DNA from: Nakamurella lactea DSM 19367
Lineage (GTDB): Bacteria > Actinomycetota > Actinomycetes > Mycobacteriales > Nakamurellaceae
DNA: 64,000 nt
NCBI RefSeq assembly: GCF_000426645.1
Contig: NZ_KE384550.1
Coordinates: 146,733-210,732 of the forward strand
Reading direction: 5' to 3'
A program made the translations under genes and the position numbers. Shown one piece after another: positions 28,211 to 36,504 of the stretch. How positions within the stretch are numbered: position 1 is the first letter of the stretch; every line of letters begins with the position of its first letter. A model generated the notes under the pieces. The model had not been told where the DNA came from and did not search any database. It saw only the letters and a program-made list of their open reading frames with translations.

Positions 28211-29149
28211 TCAGAAGGTCTCGGGGATTCCGGTGCCGACGACGGTCGGTGGCTCGGTCGAGGTGACGATCCCGACCTGTTCCAGGATGCCGAACCCGGT
28301 GACGCCGGACTGCGCGACGTCGAACGGGGTGTACGCCCGGCGGACCCACCGGCGGCCGTCCAGACTGGGCTGGACGAAGGCCAGGTGCTGGTCCAGGCTG
28401 CGGTAACCGCCGATCAGGTTGATCCCAGGGGCACCGGAGACCGCGGTGGTACCAGGCGTTTCATCGATCCGGCCGTACAGCCGCATCGGGATCCTGCGGT
28501 GCGGACCGTGGATGTCGAATCTGGACACCGTGCGCGGAGACGTCACCGTGTGCACCTGCACCGCGGCCGGGCCACGCCGAGCGGGTGATGTCGCGGCGGT
28601 GGCCAGCAGCGACGAGCCGTCCTGGAACGCCGCCTGCAGCCGGACCCCGTTCTCGTTCTGCTGGCCGCCGAACGACGTCCCGCCGGTCCAGGCCTGCCCG
28701 CGCACCCGATGGATGACGCTGCCGGCCGCCACCGTGCCGGAGGCACGGTAGACCTGCGAGCCCAGCAGCCCACCGTCACCGAACTCGCGCTGCCGCGGCA
28801 CCGGCAGCGACATGGGCTCCAGCAGTAGATCCATGGTCAGCGGCAGCCGGAAGGCGAGTGGCTCGTGTTCGGCGGCCAGGTGTTCCGCGGGCTCCAGGTC
28901 CTGCACGGTGTGCGCCGAGACCCGCACCCGCTCCGTGCGCCCGTCCGGTGTCCAACTCAGCAGCGGCGTGTGGTCGATGGTGCCGAAGTCGCGGTGGTAC
29001 CAGTGCGTCACCCCGTCGGCCAGGAACACCATGACCCGGTCCAGCGACATCCGCCGGCCGCGGGTTGCCGCGATGACGACGACCGCGCCCGACACCTCGT
29101 CCATCAGCACCAGGTCCACCGGACCTTGCTCCTGCGCCGTATCCACCAC
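28211..29149 (-). CDS. Lipocalin-like (AttH/CrtC-type) protein, tentative
   Basis: The 312-residue protein has no signal peptide, is rich in predicted beta strands and lacks a recognisable catalytic motif. The layout of two similar-length beta-rich halves, with TPLLSWTPDG and GQAWTGGTSFGG, recalls AttH/CrtC-type lipocalin hydratase proteins; this is a weak fold-level guess. GTG at 29149 has AGAGGAG 7 nt upstream. It is divergent from the Rieske oxygenase across operator 6, so the two are probably co-regulated and may act on the same hydrophobic substrate. Confidence 0.6.
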   Translation of the reverse strand: MVDTAQEQGPVDLVLMDEVSGAVVVIAATRGRRMSLDRVMVFLADGVTHWYHRDFGTIDHTPLLSWTPDGRTERVRVSAHTVQDLEPAEHLAAEHEPLAFRLPLTMDLLLEPMSLPVPRQREFGDGGLLGSQVYRASGTVAAGSVIHRVRGQAWTGGTSFGGQQNENGVRLQAAFQDGSSLLATAATSPARRGPAAVQVHTVTSPRTVSRFDIHGPHRRIPMRLYGRIDETPGTTAVSGAPGINLIGGYRSLDQHLAFVQPSLDGRRWVRRAYTPFDVAQSGVTGFGILEQVGIVTSTEPPTVVGTGIPETF

Positions 29150-29223
29150 TGTGCGGCTCCTCTCAGCTGTGCCCGGATTCCGTGCGCCGGTTTGACTCCA
29201 GGACTACTCTGACTCACTATAAC

Positions 29224-29237
29224 CAACCAAGGAGTTG
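29224..29237. promoter_or_regulatory. Island operator 6
   Basis: CAACCAAGGAGTTG lies within AACCAAC...GTTGGTT (29221-29240). It is between the lipocalin-like gene and the Rieske oxygenase, 25 bp before the oxygenase ATG. Confidence 0.85.
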
Positions 29238-29262
29238 GTTTAGATCGCACTCGGAGCGTGAG

Positions 29263-30345
29263 ATGAAAGATTGGCCCTACGACGTTTTTGCCACCGGCTG
29301 GTACCAGATCGGGTTCTCTGCGGAGCTGGCACCGGGGGACGTTCGCCCGGTCAAGTACTTCGACCAGGATCTGGTGCTGTTCCGCTCGAACAGCGGAGAG
29401 GTATCGCTGCTCGACGCCTACTGCCAGCACCTTGGCGCCCACCTGGGCCACGGCGGCCGGGTGAAGGACGATTGCATCGAGTGCCCGTTCCACGGGTGGC
29501 TGTGGAACACCGACGGCACGCTCAACCGGATCCCCTACGCCCCCAACGCCACCCGCAAGGTCAAGCTGGACCGCTGGCACACCCGCGAGGTCCAGGGGCT
29601 ACTCATCGTCTGGTACGACGGCTACGGCCGTGAGCCGTTCTGGGAGTACCCGGGGGTGCCGGAGTACGGCGACCAGGAGAACTTCTACCCGATCTATCCG
29701 TACGGGGCCGACCACGTCGGGGTGCGCAAGATCATCACCCAGATGCCGATCGAGAACACCCCGGACTACTTCCACTTTCCCATCGTGCACGGCGCCGGCC
29801 AGCCGGGCCGGCCGTTGCTGTGGGAGGAGAAAGGCGAGTACCTGCACACCGAGATGGGTTACTGGTTCGGGTACAACAAGCCGGCAACCTGGCTGACGCC
29901 GAACGGCCCGGTCGACGGCGTGACGGAGACCGAGGCCTGGGGCCTCGGCCTGTCGCTCGCCCGGTTCCACATCGACGACTTCATCACCGCGCAGATGACG
30001 GCAACCACCCCGATCGACCGTGAGCACTCGCAGATCTTCTGCACCATGGCAGTCTCCCGGGAGCCCGGGAGCAAGTTGGACGATCCGCCGACCGGCCGCG
30101 CAGAAATGATGCTCCGGTTCCAGGACGCGCAGATCCGTCGCGACTTCGCGATCTGGGAGAACCAGAAGTACATCGAGCACCCGCCGTATGCCGGCGGCGA
30201 GGAGATCTACTACTCGGCCTTCCGCCGCTGGTCCAAGCAGTTCTACTTCGAGACCGCCTACCGTGACGGAAAGCGACTCGAGGGAGACCAGCGCACCACC
30301 GGGGACTGGGCGATTCCGGAGTACGACCACAATCCGGTCGGCTGA
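29263..30345 (+). CDS. Rieske non-haem iron oxygenase (KshA-like)
   Basis: This 360-residue oxygenase component has a Rieske 2Fe-2S site, Cys54-x-His56 and Cys74-x2-His77 (YCQHLG...CPFHGW). Its mononuclear iron ligands are in ENTPDYFHFPIVHG (His171, His176). The size and the single-component style resemble KshA-type 3-ketosteroid 9-alpha-hydroxylases, which hydroxylate alicyclic rings. No ferredoxin reductase partner lies in the window, so electrons must come from elsewhere. ATG at 29263 follows a GGAG-like site; upstream frames cross the operator. Confidence 0.88.
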   Translation: MKDWPYDVFATGWYQIGFSAELAPGDVRPVKYFDQDLVLFRSNSGEVSLLDAYCQHLGAHLGHGGRVKDDCIECPFHGWLWNTDGTLNRIPYAPNATRKVKLDRWHTREVQGLLIVWYDGYGREPFWEYPGVPEYGDQENFYPIYPYGADHVGVRKIITQMPIENTPDYFHFPIVHGAGQPGRPLLWEEKGEYLHTEMGYWFGYNKPATWLTPNGPVDGVTETEAWGLGLSLARFHIDDFITAQMTATTPIDREHSQIFCTMAVSREPGSKLDDPPTGRAEMMLRFQDAQIRRDFAIWENQKYIEHPPYAGGEEIYYSAFRRWSKQFYFETAYRDGKRLEGDQRTTGDWAIPEYDHNPVG

Positions 30346-30371
30346 CCGGCCAGGGCCGAACAGAGTCACCT

Positions 30372-30385
30372 CGACCGACTGGTTG
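30372..30385. promoter_or_regulatory. Island operator 7
   Basis: CGACCGACTGGTTG has G at position 2 and is otherwise consensus. It lies between the Rieske oxygenase stop and the SDR start, 17 bp before the GTG, so the SDR and hydratase may form their own unit. Confidence 0.72.
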
Positions 30386-30402
30386 GCTGAAAGGCATGAG
30401 CC

Positions 30403-31167
30403 GTGGACCAGACGCACGCCGGCAAGGTCGCCATCGTGACCGGCGGCTCCCGCGGGATAGGCAGGGCGATTGCGAAAGAGCTGGTCGCCCGCGGAGCCAC
30501 GGTCATCATCGTCGGCCGTCGGCAGGCGCCGCTGGAGTCGGCGGCCGCGGCCATCGGCGCGCGATGCGAGTGGCGGTCCTGCCACGTCGCGGACACCGAG
30601 GGAGCCGCGAAGGTGGTCGCCGAAACCGTGCAGCGGCACGGGACCGTTGATCTGTTGGTCAACAACGCGGCCGCGGGCCTGCAATGGGGTCCGACGCTCG
30701 CAGTCGATCCCGGCGCGGCCGCCAAGATGGCCGAGGTCAATCAGTGGGCGCCCGTACTCTGGTCTCGACTCGCCCATGAGTCCGTGATGCGGGCGCGCGG
30801 CGGGGCGATCGTCAACATCACCTCGATCGGCGGCCTCGCTCCGTCACCGAACACCGGGTACTACAACGCCACGAAGGCGGCGCTGAGTTACCTGACCCAG
30901 CAACTTGCCGCCGAGCTCGCACCCCGGGTCCGGGTCAATGCGGTCGCTCCGGGCCTGATCGACACCGACATGGCGGCGGCCATCCCGGCCGAGCAAGCGG
31001 AGCAGCTGCGCCGCGAGATTCCATTGGCCAGACTCGGTCAACCCGACGACATTGCCGCCGCTACCAGCTTTCTGCTGTCCGATGCCGCGGCCTGGATCAC
31101 CGGTGCCGTGCTCCCGGTCGACGGCGGACACCTGCACCACCGCGGCGTCGCCGGCACGCCACTGTGA
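30403..31167 (+). CDS. Short-chain dehydrogenase/reductase
   Basis: The 254-residue SDR has TGGSRGIG at about residues 13-20, VNNAA, NITSIGG with GYYNATK (Tyr, Lys) and VAPGLIDTDM. This is a classical NAD(P)-dependent dehydrogenase. It would oxidise a ring hydroxyl or a 3-hydroxyacyl-CoA; the position after the Rieske oxygenase makes oxidation of the newly made alcohol attractive, but that is inference. Confidence 0.87.
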   Translation: MDQTHAGKVAIVTGGSRGIGRAIAKELVARGATVIIVGRRQAPLESAAAAIGARCEWRSCHVADTEGAAKVVAETVQRHGTVDLLVNNAAAGLQWGPTLAVDPGAAAKMAEVNQWAPVLWSRLAHESVMRARGGAIVNITSIGGLAPSPNTGYYNATKAALSYLTQQLAAELAPRVRVNAVAPGLIDTDMAAAIPAEQAEQLRREIPLARLGQPDDIAAATSFLLSDAAAWITGAVLPVDGGHLHHRGVAGTPL

Positions 31168-31237
31168 GCGCAGTCGGCCCGAACGGCCGACGCCGCCGCC
31201 TTCACCCATCTCCCCGACGCGCTCGAAATGAGACCCC

Positions 31238-32104
31238 GTGACGTACGACAGCCTCGACTGGCGACTCGACGAGGACGGCGTCGGGCTGCTGACGCTCGAC
31301 CGGCCCGACCGGCTCAATGCGATGAACTGGCAGGTGGCCGAGGAGATCGAGACGTTCTTCCGGACCGACGCACTGTCCGACGAGGTGCGTGCCATCGTCG
31401 TCACCGGAGCCGGCCGGGCGTTCTCCGCGGGCGCCGATCTGGATGCCGCTGAGCAGGTCTTCGCCTACGACCGGTCGCTGCTGGAGATCCTTGACAAGTT
31501 CCGCGAGCGGTACGACCAACCGCCGTATCAGCAGAAGGTACGCGACGGCGGCGGGCGGATGACGTTGGCGATCAACGCAGTTCCCAAGCCCGTGATCGCC
31601 GCGATCAACGGCCCTGCCGTAGGTTTCGGCGCGACGATGACCCTGGCCATGGATGCCCGTCTGATGTCGTCGGCCGCTCGCATCGGCTTCGTCTTCGGAC
31701 GCATCGGCCTTGTTCCGGAGGCCGCGTCGTCATGGTTTCTCCCTCGCATTGTCGGACTGGCGCGCAGTCTGGAACTCGTCTACACGGCCGACATCATCGA
31801 CGCATCGCTCGCCCTGCAGTACGGCCTGGTCCGAAGCGTGCACGAACCCGACCGGCTGGTCGAGGAGGCGATGATCTTCGCCCGCCGCTGCACCAGCGAC
31901 CGTTCCCCTTACGCGACAGGGCTGACGAAGCGACTCGTCTACCACGGCGCCGGAGCGGGCGATCCGCTGGAAGCTCACCTGTCCGACTCGCTGGCCACCT
32001 ATTGGGCTTCGCTGGTCGATGCCCAGGAAGGTATTGCGGCGTTCCAGGAGCATCGGCGACCGCGATTCACCGGACGGGCGAGCGATATCCCCGACCTCTT
32101 CTGA
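31238..32104 (+). CDS. Enoyl-CoA hydratase/isomerase family protein
   Basis: The 288-residue crotonase has AVGFGATMTLAMD and IGLVPEAASSWFLPR. The second catalytic Glu is present and the first is replaced by Thr/Met. It follows the SDR by 70 bp in the same direction. The GTG at 31238 precedes the conserved start of the fold by about 15 residues. Confidence 0.85.
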   Translation: MTYDSLDWRLDEDGVGLLTLDRPDRLNAMNWQVAEEIETFFRTDALSDEVRAIVVTGAGRAFSAGADLDAAEQVFAYDRSLLEILDKFRERYDQPPYQQKVRDGGGRMTLAINAVPKPVIAAINGPAVGFGATMTLAMDARLMSSAARIGFVFGRIGLVPEAASSWFLPRIVGLARSLELVYTADIIDASLALQYGLVRSVHEPDRLVEEAMIFARRCTSDRSPYATGLTKRLVYHGAGAGDPLEAHLSDSLATYWASLVDAQEGIAAFQEHRRPRFTGRASDIPDLF

Positions 32105-32158
32105 CCTGCACGGCGGCGGCTCAGATCGTTACCAGCAAATCCGTCTGACGATTGATCC

Positions 32159-32172
32159 CAACCTATTAGTTG
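32159..32172. promoter_or_regulatory. Island operator 8
   Basis: CAACCTATTAGTTG is the core of the longer palindrome ATCCCAAC...GTTGGGAT (32155-32176). It is 174 bp upstream of the first substrate-binding lipoprotein gene. Confidence 0.83.
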
Positions 32173-32346
32173 GGATACGCTACCGGGGCGGGGATGCGCT
32201 CGAGTCCAACGACGTGCGGTAGCGTGCTCCGTCGCTACCCAGCTCACTCTCGGCGCACTCCGGCTGTGTCGGACCTCCAACCGGACGTCCGATACCCACC
32301 GGCACGATGCCAACTGGGCGTCGGCCGCTGTCGATGGAGGTAGCTC

Positions 32347-33636
32347 ATGGTTCATCGAAGTACTCGGCGCTCGTTGCTAGCGCTGACAGCGATCGTGGCG
32401 CTCGCGCTGGGTGTGGCCGCGTGCAGCAGTGACAACGCCGCGGATCCGACCGACTCTCCCAACAGCAGCTCTGCATCCGTCGGTGCGGAAACCTCCGGCG
32501 GTCAGGACACCACCAGCGGGAGCGGCAAGCCGGCCGCGGCAGACGGCTCCCACACCTGGGGGGTGTCGATCCCGCTCGCCGGGCCGCTGGCGAGTTCGGG
32601 TGAATGGGTGCAGACCGGTGTCGAGAGTCTCGTCGGAGCGGTTAATGCCGGCGGCGGCCTGGACGGGCACCAGGTTGAGACCAAGACCCAGGACAACGGT
32701 GCTGACGCCTCGAAGACCGCGGTGACCACCACCCAGCTGGCGACCTCCGACCAGGTGTCGGCGATCTTCAACGGGCCGACCAGTGCGGTCTGCAGCTCTG
32801 CCCAACCGATCGCCGAGCGCTATTCCATCCCGGTCCTGTGCTACGCGGTCGCCGAGGTGAAGGACAACATCTTCACCTATGGTCCCCAGCACGAGCGGAT
32901 GGGCGGCGTGAGTCTGCAGGCCGCGCGCAAGGTCGTCGGCGACACCAGCGAGCCGATGAAGATGGCCCTGGTGTATCTCAACACCGCCACCACGATCGAA
33001 TGGGCGGATTCGGTTGAGGCGGCCTCCGCCGCCGCGAACGCCAGCGTCGTGTTCCGCGACAAGGTCGACTTCGCCACCACCGATCTCTCCAGCTACGCCG
33101 CCAAGATCATCGCGGCCAAGCCGGATATCGTGATGTGGGACGGCGTTCCGGTTGTCCTCAACGGATTCGTCAAGGCGCTGCGGGCCGGCGGTCTCGACGT
33201 CCCGGTCATGTCGATCGACGGGGCCTCCGCGCTCGGGGCGGTTGCCGCCACCAACGACAAGAATGTCTACTTCATGCAGCCGTTCGCCGCGCTCGATCCG
33301 GCCACGGCAACCGGAGCCGGCAAGGACTACGTCGAAGCCGTCACGGCCCACACCGGCAAGTCCGACTACGAGTACCTCAACACCCCGGTCCGGGTAGCGG
33401 CCTACATCGGCGCGCTGGCCACCAGCGAGGCTGCGACGAAGTGCGGATTCCCCTGCACCGGCAAGGATCTCCAGGAGAAGCTCAACACGATGAAGTTCGA
33501 CTTCCAGGGTCTTGCGCCCGGCTTCTCCTGGGCCAACAGGGACGACAAGTACCCGTACTCGACGTTCTTCCTGTACCAGGCACATCCGGACGCCGCCGGG
33601 GCCGATGAGCTCGGAACGTTCCAACTCGAGGACTGA
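32347..33636 (+). CDS. Liv-type ABC substrate-binding lipoprotein 1
   Basis: The 429-residue protein has a lipoprotein signal peptide with lipobox GVAAC (Cys26), a Ser/Thr/Gly-rich linker to about residue 70, then a periplasmic-binding-protein type I domain (SIPLAGPLASSGEWVQTG...VNAGGGLDG). This fold feeds Liv-type ABC importers, which in actinobacteria also take up aromatic and steroid-like acids. It is transcribed towards a second binding protein of the same kind at 33712-34986. ATG at 32347 has GGAGG upstream. Confidence 0.9.
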   Translation: MVHRSTRRSLLALTAIVALALGVAACSSDNAADPTDSPNSSSASVGAETSGGQDTTSGSGKPAAADGSHTWGVSIPLAGPLASSGEWVQTGVESLVGAVNAGGGLDGHQVETKTQDNGADASKTAVTTTQLATSDQVSAIFNGPTSAVCSSAQPIAERYSIPVLCYAVAEVKDNIFTYGPQHERMGGVSLQAARKVVGDTSEPMKMALVYLNTATTIEWADSVEAASAAANASVVFRDKVDFATTDLSSYAAKIIAAKPDIVMWDGVPVVLNGFVKALRAGGLDVPVMSIDGASALGAVAATNDKNVYFMQPFAALDPATATGAGKDYVEAVTAHTGKSDYEYLNTPVRVAAYIGALATSEAATKCGFPCTGKDLQEKLNTMKFDFQGLAPGFSWANRDDKYPYSTFFLYQAHPDAAGADELGTFQLED

Positions 33637-33657
33637 TACTCCGCGCCACGCACGAAA

Positions 33658-33690
33658 CGATGGCCCTGCCCTTCTCGGGCAGGGCCATCG
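33658..33690. terminator. Strong bidirectional terminator hairpin
   Basis: A perfect 14-bp stem (left arm CGATGGCCCTGCCC, right arm GGGCAGGGCCATCG) closes a 5-nt loop, TTCTC. It lies 21 bp from each of the two convergent binding-protein genes, so it can stop transcription from both sides. Confidence 0.85.
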
Positions 33691-33711
33691 GCGTGAGGCA
33701 CGGTCGGGCGC

Positions 33712-34986
33712 TTACTCGTCTACGTCGAACTCACCGACCTGCGTCGTCGACTCGGCCGTCTTCACCTGGTTCAGGTACAGCTTCGGATACGGGTAGTGGT
33801 CGGCGCGGTTCGCATAGGAGAAGCCGGGCGCCAAGCCCCCGAAGTCGGGCTTCACCTGGTCGAGTTGCTTCTTGAGATCCGCACCGCTGCAGGGATTTCC
33901 GCACGCCGTGGAGGCTTCTCCGAAGGCCGCTGCAGCGAGGTAGCCGGCCACCGTTGTGCCCTGGTTCAGGTTGTGGTAGTCGACCTTCGCCCCGGCTGCC
34001 GTCATCGCGTCGAGGTAGGTCTTCGCCTCTCCGGTTGCGTTCGCGGGGTCGATGAGCTGGTAGACCGACAGGAAGTACATCGGGGCGTCCGGCACGGCGG
34101 CGACCGCATCGAGCGCGATGACGCCATCGGCGACGATCACCGGTGCCTTCAGGCCCGCTGCGTCCGCGCCCTTGACCAGGCTGATGAGCGCCGCCGAAAG
34201 TCCGCTGTACAGAATCACATCGGGTTTGGCCGCCGCGATCTTGGAGACTGTCGGAGACAGGTCGTTCGCCGTGATCTCGACCTTTTCGCTGGCAACGACC
34301 TTGACACCCGCGGCCTCCGCCTGCTTGGTGATGTTGTCGGACAGCGCCACCACGGTCAGGGTGTTGAGGTAGACGATCGCGACCGTCGGGTCGTCCTTGC
34401 CCGAGATCTGCTTGGCGGAGGCCAGCATGGCGCCCGCCATCTTGTCGTTCTTCGGCCCCATCGGGTACACCCAGTCATTGGGTTCGGCGATCGAGAGGCA
34501 GGCCATCGGTACCTTGTACCGCTCGACGATCGGCGCCCCGGCGGAGCAGGTCGAGCTCAGGGTGTTCCCGAAGATCGCCGTCGCCTTCTTGGCCGTGACC
34601 AGCTGGGTGATGTTGGTGGCGGTCCGACTGGCGTCGCCGGCCGAGTCCAACGCCTCGTAGGAGATGGTGTTTCCGTCCAGTCCGCCGGCGGCGTTGGTCG
34701 CCTTGACATAGGCGTTCAGCCCGATCTGGATCGCTCCGGCCGAAGTGGCCAGAGCGCCGGACAACGCATCGGTCGCGCCCCAGACAATCGTGCCGCCACC
34801 GGCACTCTCGCCACCGGCGCTGGTGGCAGCGCCGGTCGCGTCACCGGCGCTGGTGGCCGCGCCGGCGTCGGCTCCCCCGTCGGCTCCGGTACCCGATGCG
34901 GTGTCGGTCGAACTGCTGCACGCGGCCAGCGTCAGCGCCGCTGCGGCGATCGCGCAGACGAGGACGTTCCGTGGGCCATGTTTCAT
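33712..34986 (-). CDS. Liv-type ABC substrate-binding lipoprotein 2
   Basis: The 424-residue protein has a lipoprotein signal peptide (lipobox LAAC, Cys23), a low-complexity Ala/Gly/Ser/Thr linker to about residue 65, and a type I binding fold (TDALSGALATSAGAIQIG...NAAGGLDG). It shares the GAPIVERYKVP/IAERYSIP region and the YPYPKLYL/YPYSTFFL C-terminus with binding protein 1, so the two are diverged paralogues. It is the last gene of the transporter operon (permeases, ATPases, binding protein). ATG at 34986 has AAGGGAGA upstream. Confidence 0.9.
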   Translation of the reverse strand: MKHGPRNVLVCAIAAAALTLAACSSSTDTASGTGADGGADAGAATSAGDATGAATSAGGESAGGGTIVWGATDALSGALATSAGAIQIGLNAYVKATNAAGGLDGNTISYEALDSAGDASRTATNITQLVTAKKATAIFGNTLSSTCSAGAPIVERYKVPMACLSIAEPNDWVYPMGPKNDKMAGAMLASAKQISGKDDPTVAIVYLNTLTVVALSDNITKQAEAAGVKVVASEKVEITANDLSPTVSKIAAAKPDVILYSGLSAALISLVKGADAAGLKAPVIVADGVIALDAVAAVPDAPMYFLSVYQLIDPANATGEAKTYLDAMTAAGAKVDYHNLNQGTTVAGYLAAAAFGEASTACGNPCSGADLKKQLDQVKPDFGGLAPGFSYANRADHYPYPKLYLNQVKTAESTTQVGEFDVDE

Positions 34987-35023
34987 GCCATCTCCCTTGA
35001 CGAGGTAGTACTGCGGTGGGAAT

Positions 35024-35797
35024 TCAGTACTGCGAGTCACCGAGGTACGACTGACGCACCTCGGGACTGTCCATCACTTCGCGCGGGTTGCCGATCTTCA
35101 GCACCTCGCCGAAGTTCATGGCCATCAACTGGTCGCAATTGGCCATCACGAATCCGGGATCGTGGTCGATGAGCACGATGGTCACGCCGAGTTCCCGGAG
35201 TTTGGACAGGGCAGTCGTGACCACCCCACGTTCGGCACCCGATACCCCCGAGGTCGGTTCGTCGAGCAGGACCAGGTCCGTCCCCACCGCCAGCGCCCGC
35301 GCCATGTCGACGAGCTTCTGCACTGCGGTGGACAGCTCACCCAGCGGGCGGTCGGCGTAGTGCGTCAGACCCAGCAGATCGAGCACCTCGGCCGCCCGAC
35401 TCGGCTCACCCCGTCTGGCAAGCTTGCGGTGGTCGGAGAATCGCAAGGCCCCCCATACGGTGTTCCGCAGGCTGCCCAACGACACCAGGTTGAGCACGGT
35501 CATGTCGTGGAAGTAGTGGGTGGACTGCAGGCTCCGGCCGATCCCGAGATCACGCACCCGGTGTGGGCGCAGCTGACCGAGTGGCCGGCCCTTGAAGAGC
35601 ACCTGACCCTTGACCGTCGGCACCACGGCGCTGATCACGTTGAGGATGGTCGTTTTGCCTGCGCCGTTGGGACCGACGATCCCCAGCGTCTGCCCTGGCC
35701 GCACGTCGAAGCTGATGTCACGCAGGATCGATACCCCACCGAGTTCGACATCGACGTGCTGAACCTCCAGCGTCGCAACCTCCAATGTCGCCGTCAC
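35024..35797 (-). CDS. livG: Liv-type ABC transporter ATPase (LivG-like) with atypical signature motif
   Basis: The 257-residue ATPase has Walker A GPNGAGKTT at about residues 40-48, Walker B LVLLDEPTSG and the switch His in LIDHD. The signature helix reads LSTAVQKLVDMARAL, so both glycines expected in LSxGxQ are replaced; I confirmed this on the nucleotide sequence around 35309-35341. The neighbouring ATPase has a normal LSGGE. One degenerate and one normal site is known in heterodimeric ABC transporters. The start overlaps the stop of the livF-like gene. Confidence 0.87.
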   Translation of the reverse strand: MTATLEVATLEVQHVDVELGGVSILRDISFDVRPGQTLGIVGPNGAGKTTILNVISAVVPTVKGQVLFKGRPLGQLRPHRVRDLGIGRSLQSTHYFHDMTVLNLVSLGSLRNTVWGALRFSDHRKLARRGEPSRAAEVLDLLGLTHYADRPLGELSTAVQKLVDMARALAVGTDLVLLDEPTSGVSGAERGVVTTALSKLRELGVTIVLIDHDPGFVMANCDQLMAMNFGEVLKIGNPREVMDSPEVRQSYLGDSQY

Positions 35798-36504
35798 ACC
35801 GTCTCCTGACCGAGGTAGGTCGCCAGCACCGTCTCGACATCCAGATCGGCGATCGGACCCGAGGCGACCACCTCACCGTCGTCCATCACCTGCACCACGT
35901 CGGCGACCTTCAGTGAGGCCGTCACCGCCTGATCCGCTGCCAGGATCGCCAAACCCTGTTCGTCGGCAAGTGTTCGCAGTCGCTGCATGAGTTCATGAAC
36001 GATGGCCGGCGCCAGGCCCAGCGACAACTCGTCGACGAGCAGCACCTTCGGTTCGCGCAGCAGTGCCAACGCCGTTGCCAGCATCTGCCGCTCACCACCC
36101 GACAGCAGCCCGGCGCGGATGTCGAGTCGCTCCGCCAGCCGGGGGAAGATGTCCAGCACGCGTCGCTGGGCCCGCGCGTTCGGCGAGATCAGCTCGAGCT
36201 GGTCCGCAACGGTGACGCCGGTGAACACTTTGTTCCGTTCCGAGATCAGACACAGTCCCTGTCGCGAGAGGGCAAGCGGCGACGGTCTTTTCACCACTTG
36301 GCCGAGCAGCTCGATCTCACCGGTCGCCCGTCCGGTCTCACCGGGGAGGAAGCCGACGATCCCCCGCAGGGTGGACGTCTTGCCGGCGCCGTTGCGTCCC
36401 AGGATCACGGTGAGGGACCCTGGCTGCAGTTCCACGTCGTACCGGGCGACGGCCGGTACACCGCTGTAGGAGACCTGCAGGTTGCGCACGGTCAGGGCGG
36501 TCAC
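35794..36504 (-). CDS. livF: Liv-type ABC transporter ATPase (LivF-like)
   Basis: The 236-residue ATPase has Walker A GRNGAGKTS at about residues 36-44, signature LLSGGERQML, Walker B VLLVDELSLGLAP and an AADQA switch region where His is replaced by Gln. GTG at 36504 overlaps the stop of the livM-like gene (GTGA); the long open frame upstream is antisense-like readthrough of the permease and is rejected. It pairs with the livG-like ATPase to power the importer. Confidence 0.88.
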   Translation of the reverse strand: MTALTVRNLQVSYSGVPAVARYDVELQPGSLTVILGRNGAGKTSTLRGIVGFLPGETGRATGEIELLGQVVKRPSPLALSRQGLCLISERNKVFTGVTVADQLELISPNARAQRRVLDIFPRLAERLDIRAGLLSGGERQMLATALALLREPKVLLVDELSLGLAPAIVHELMQRLRTLADEQGLAILAADQAVTASLKVADVVQVMDDGEVVASGPIADLDVETVLATYLGQETV

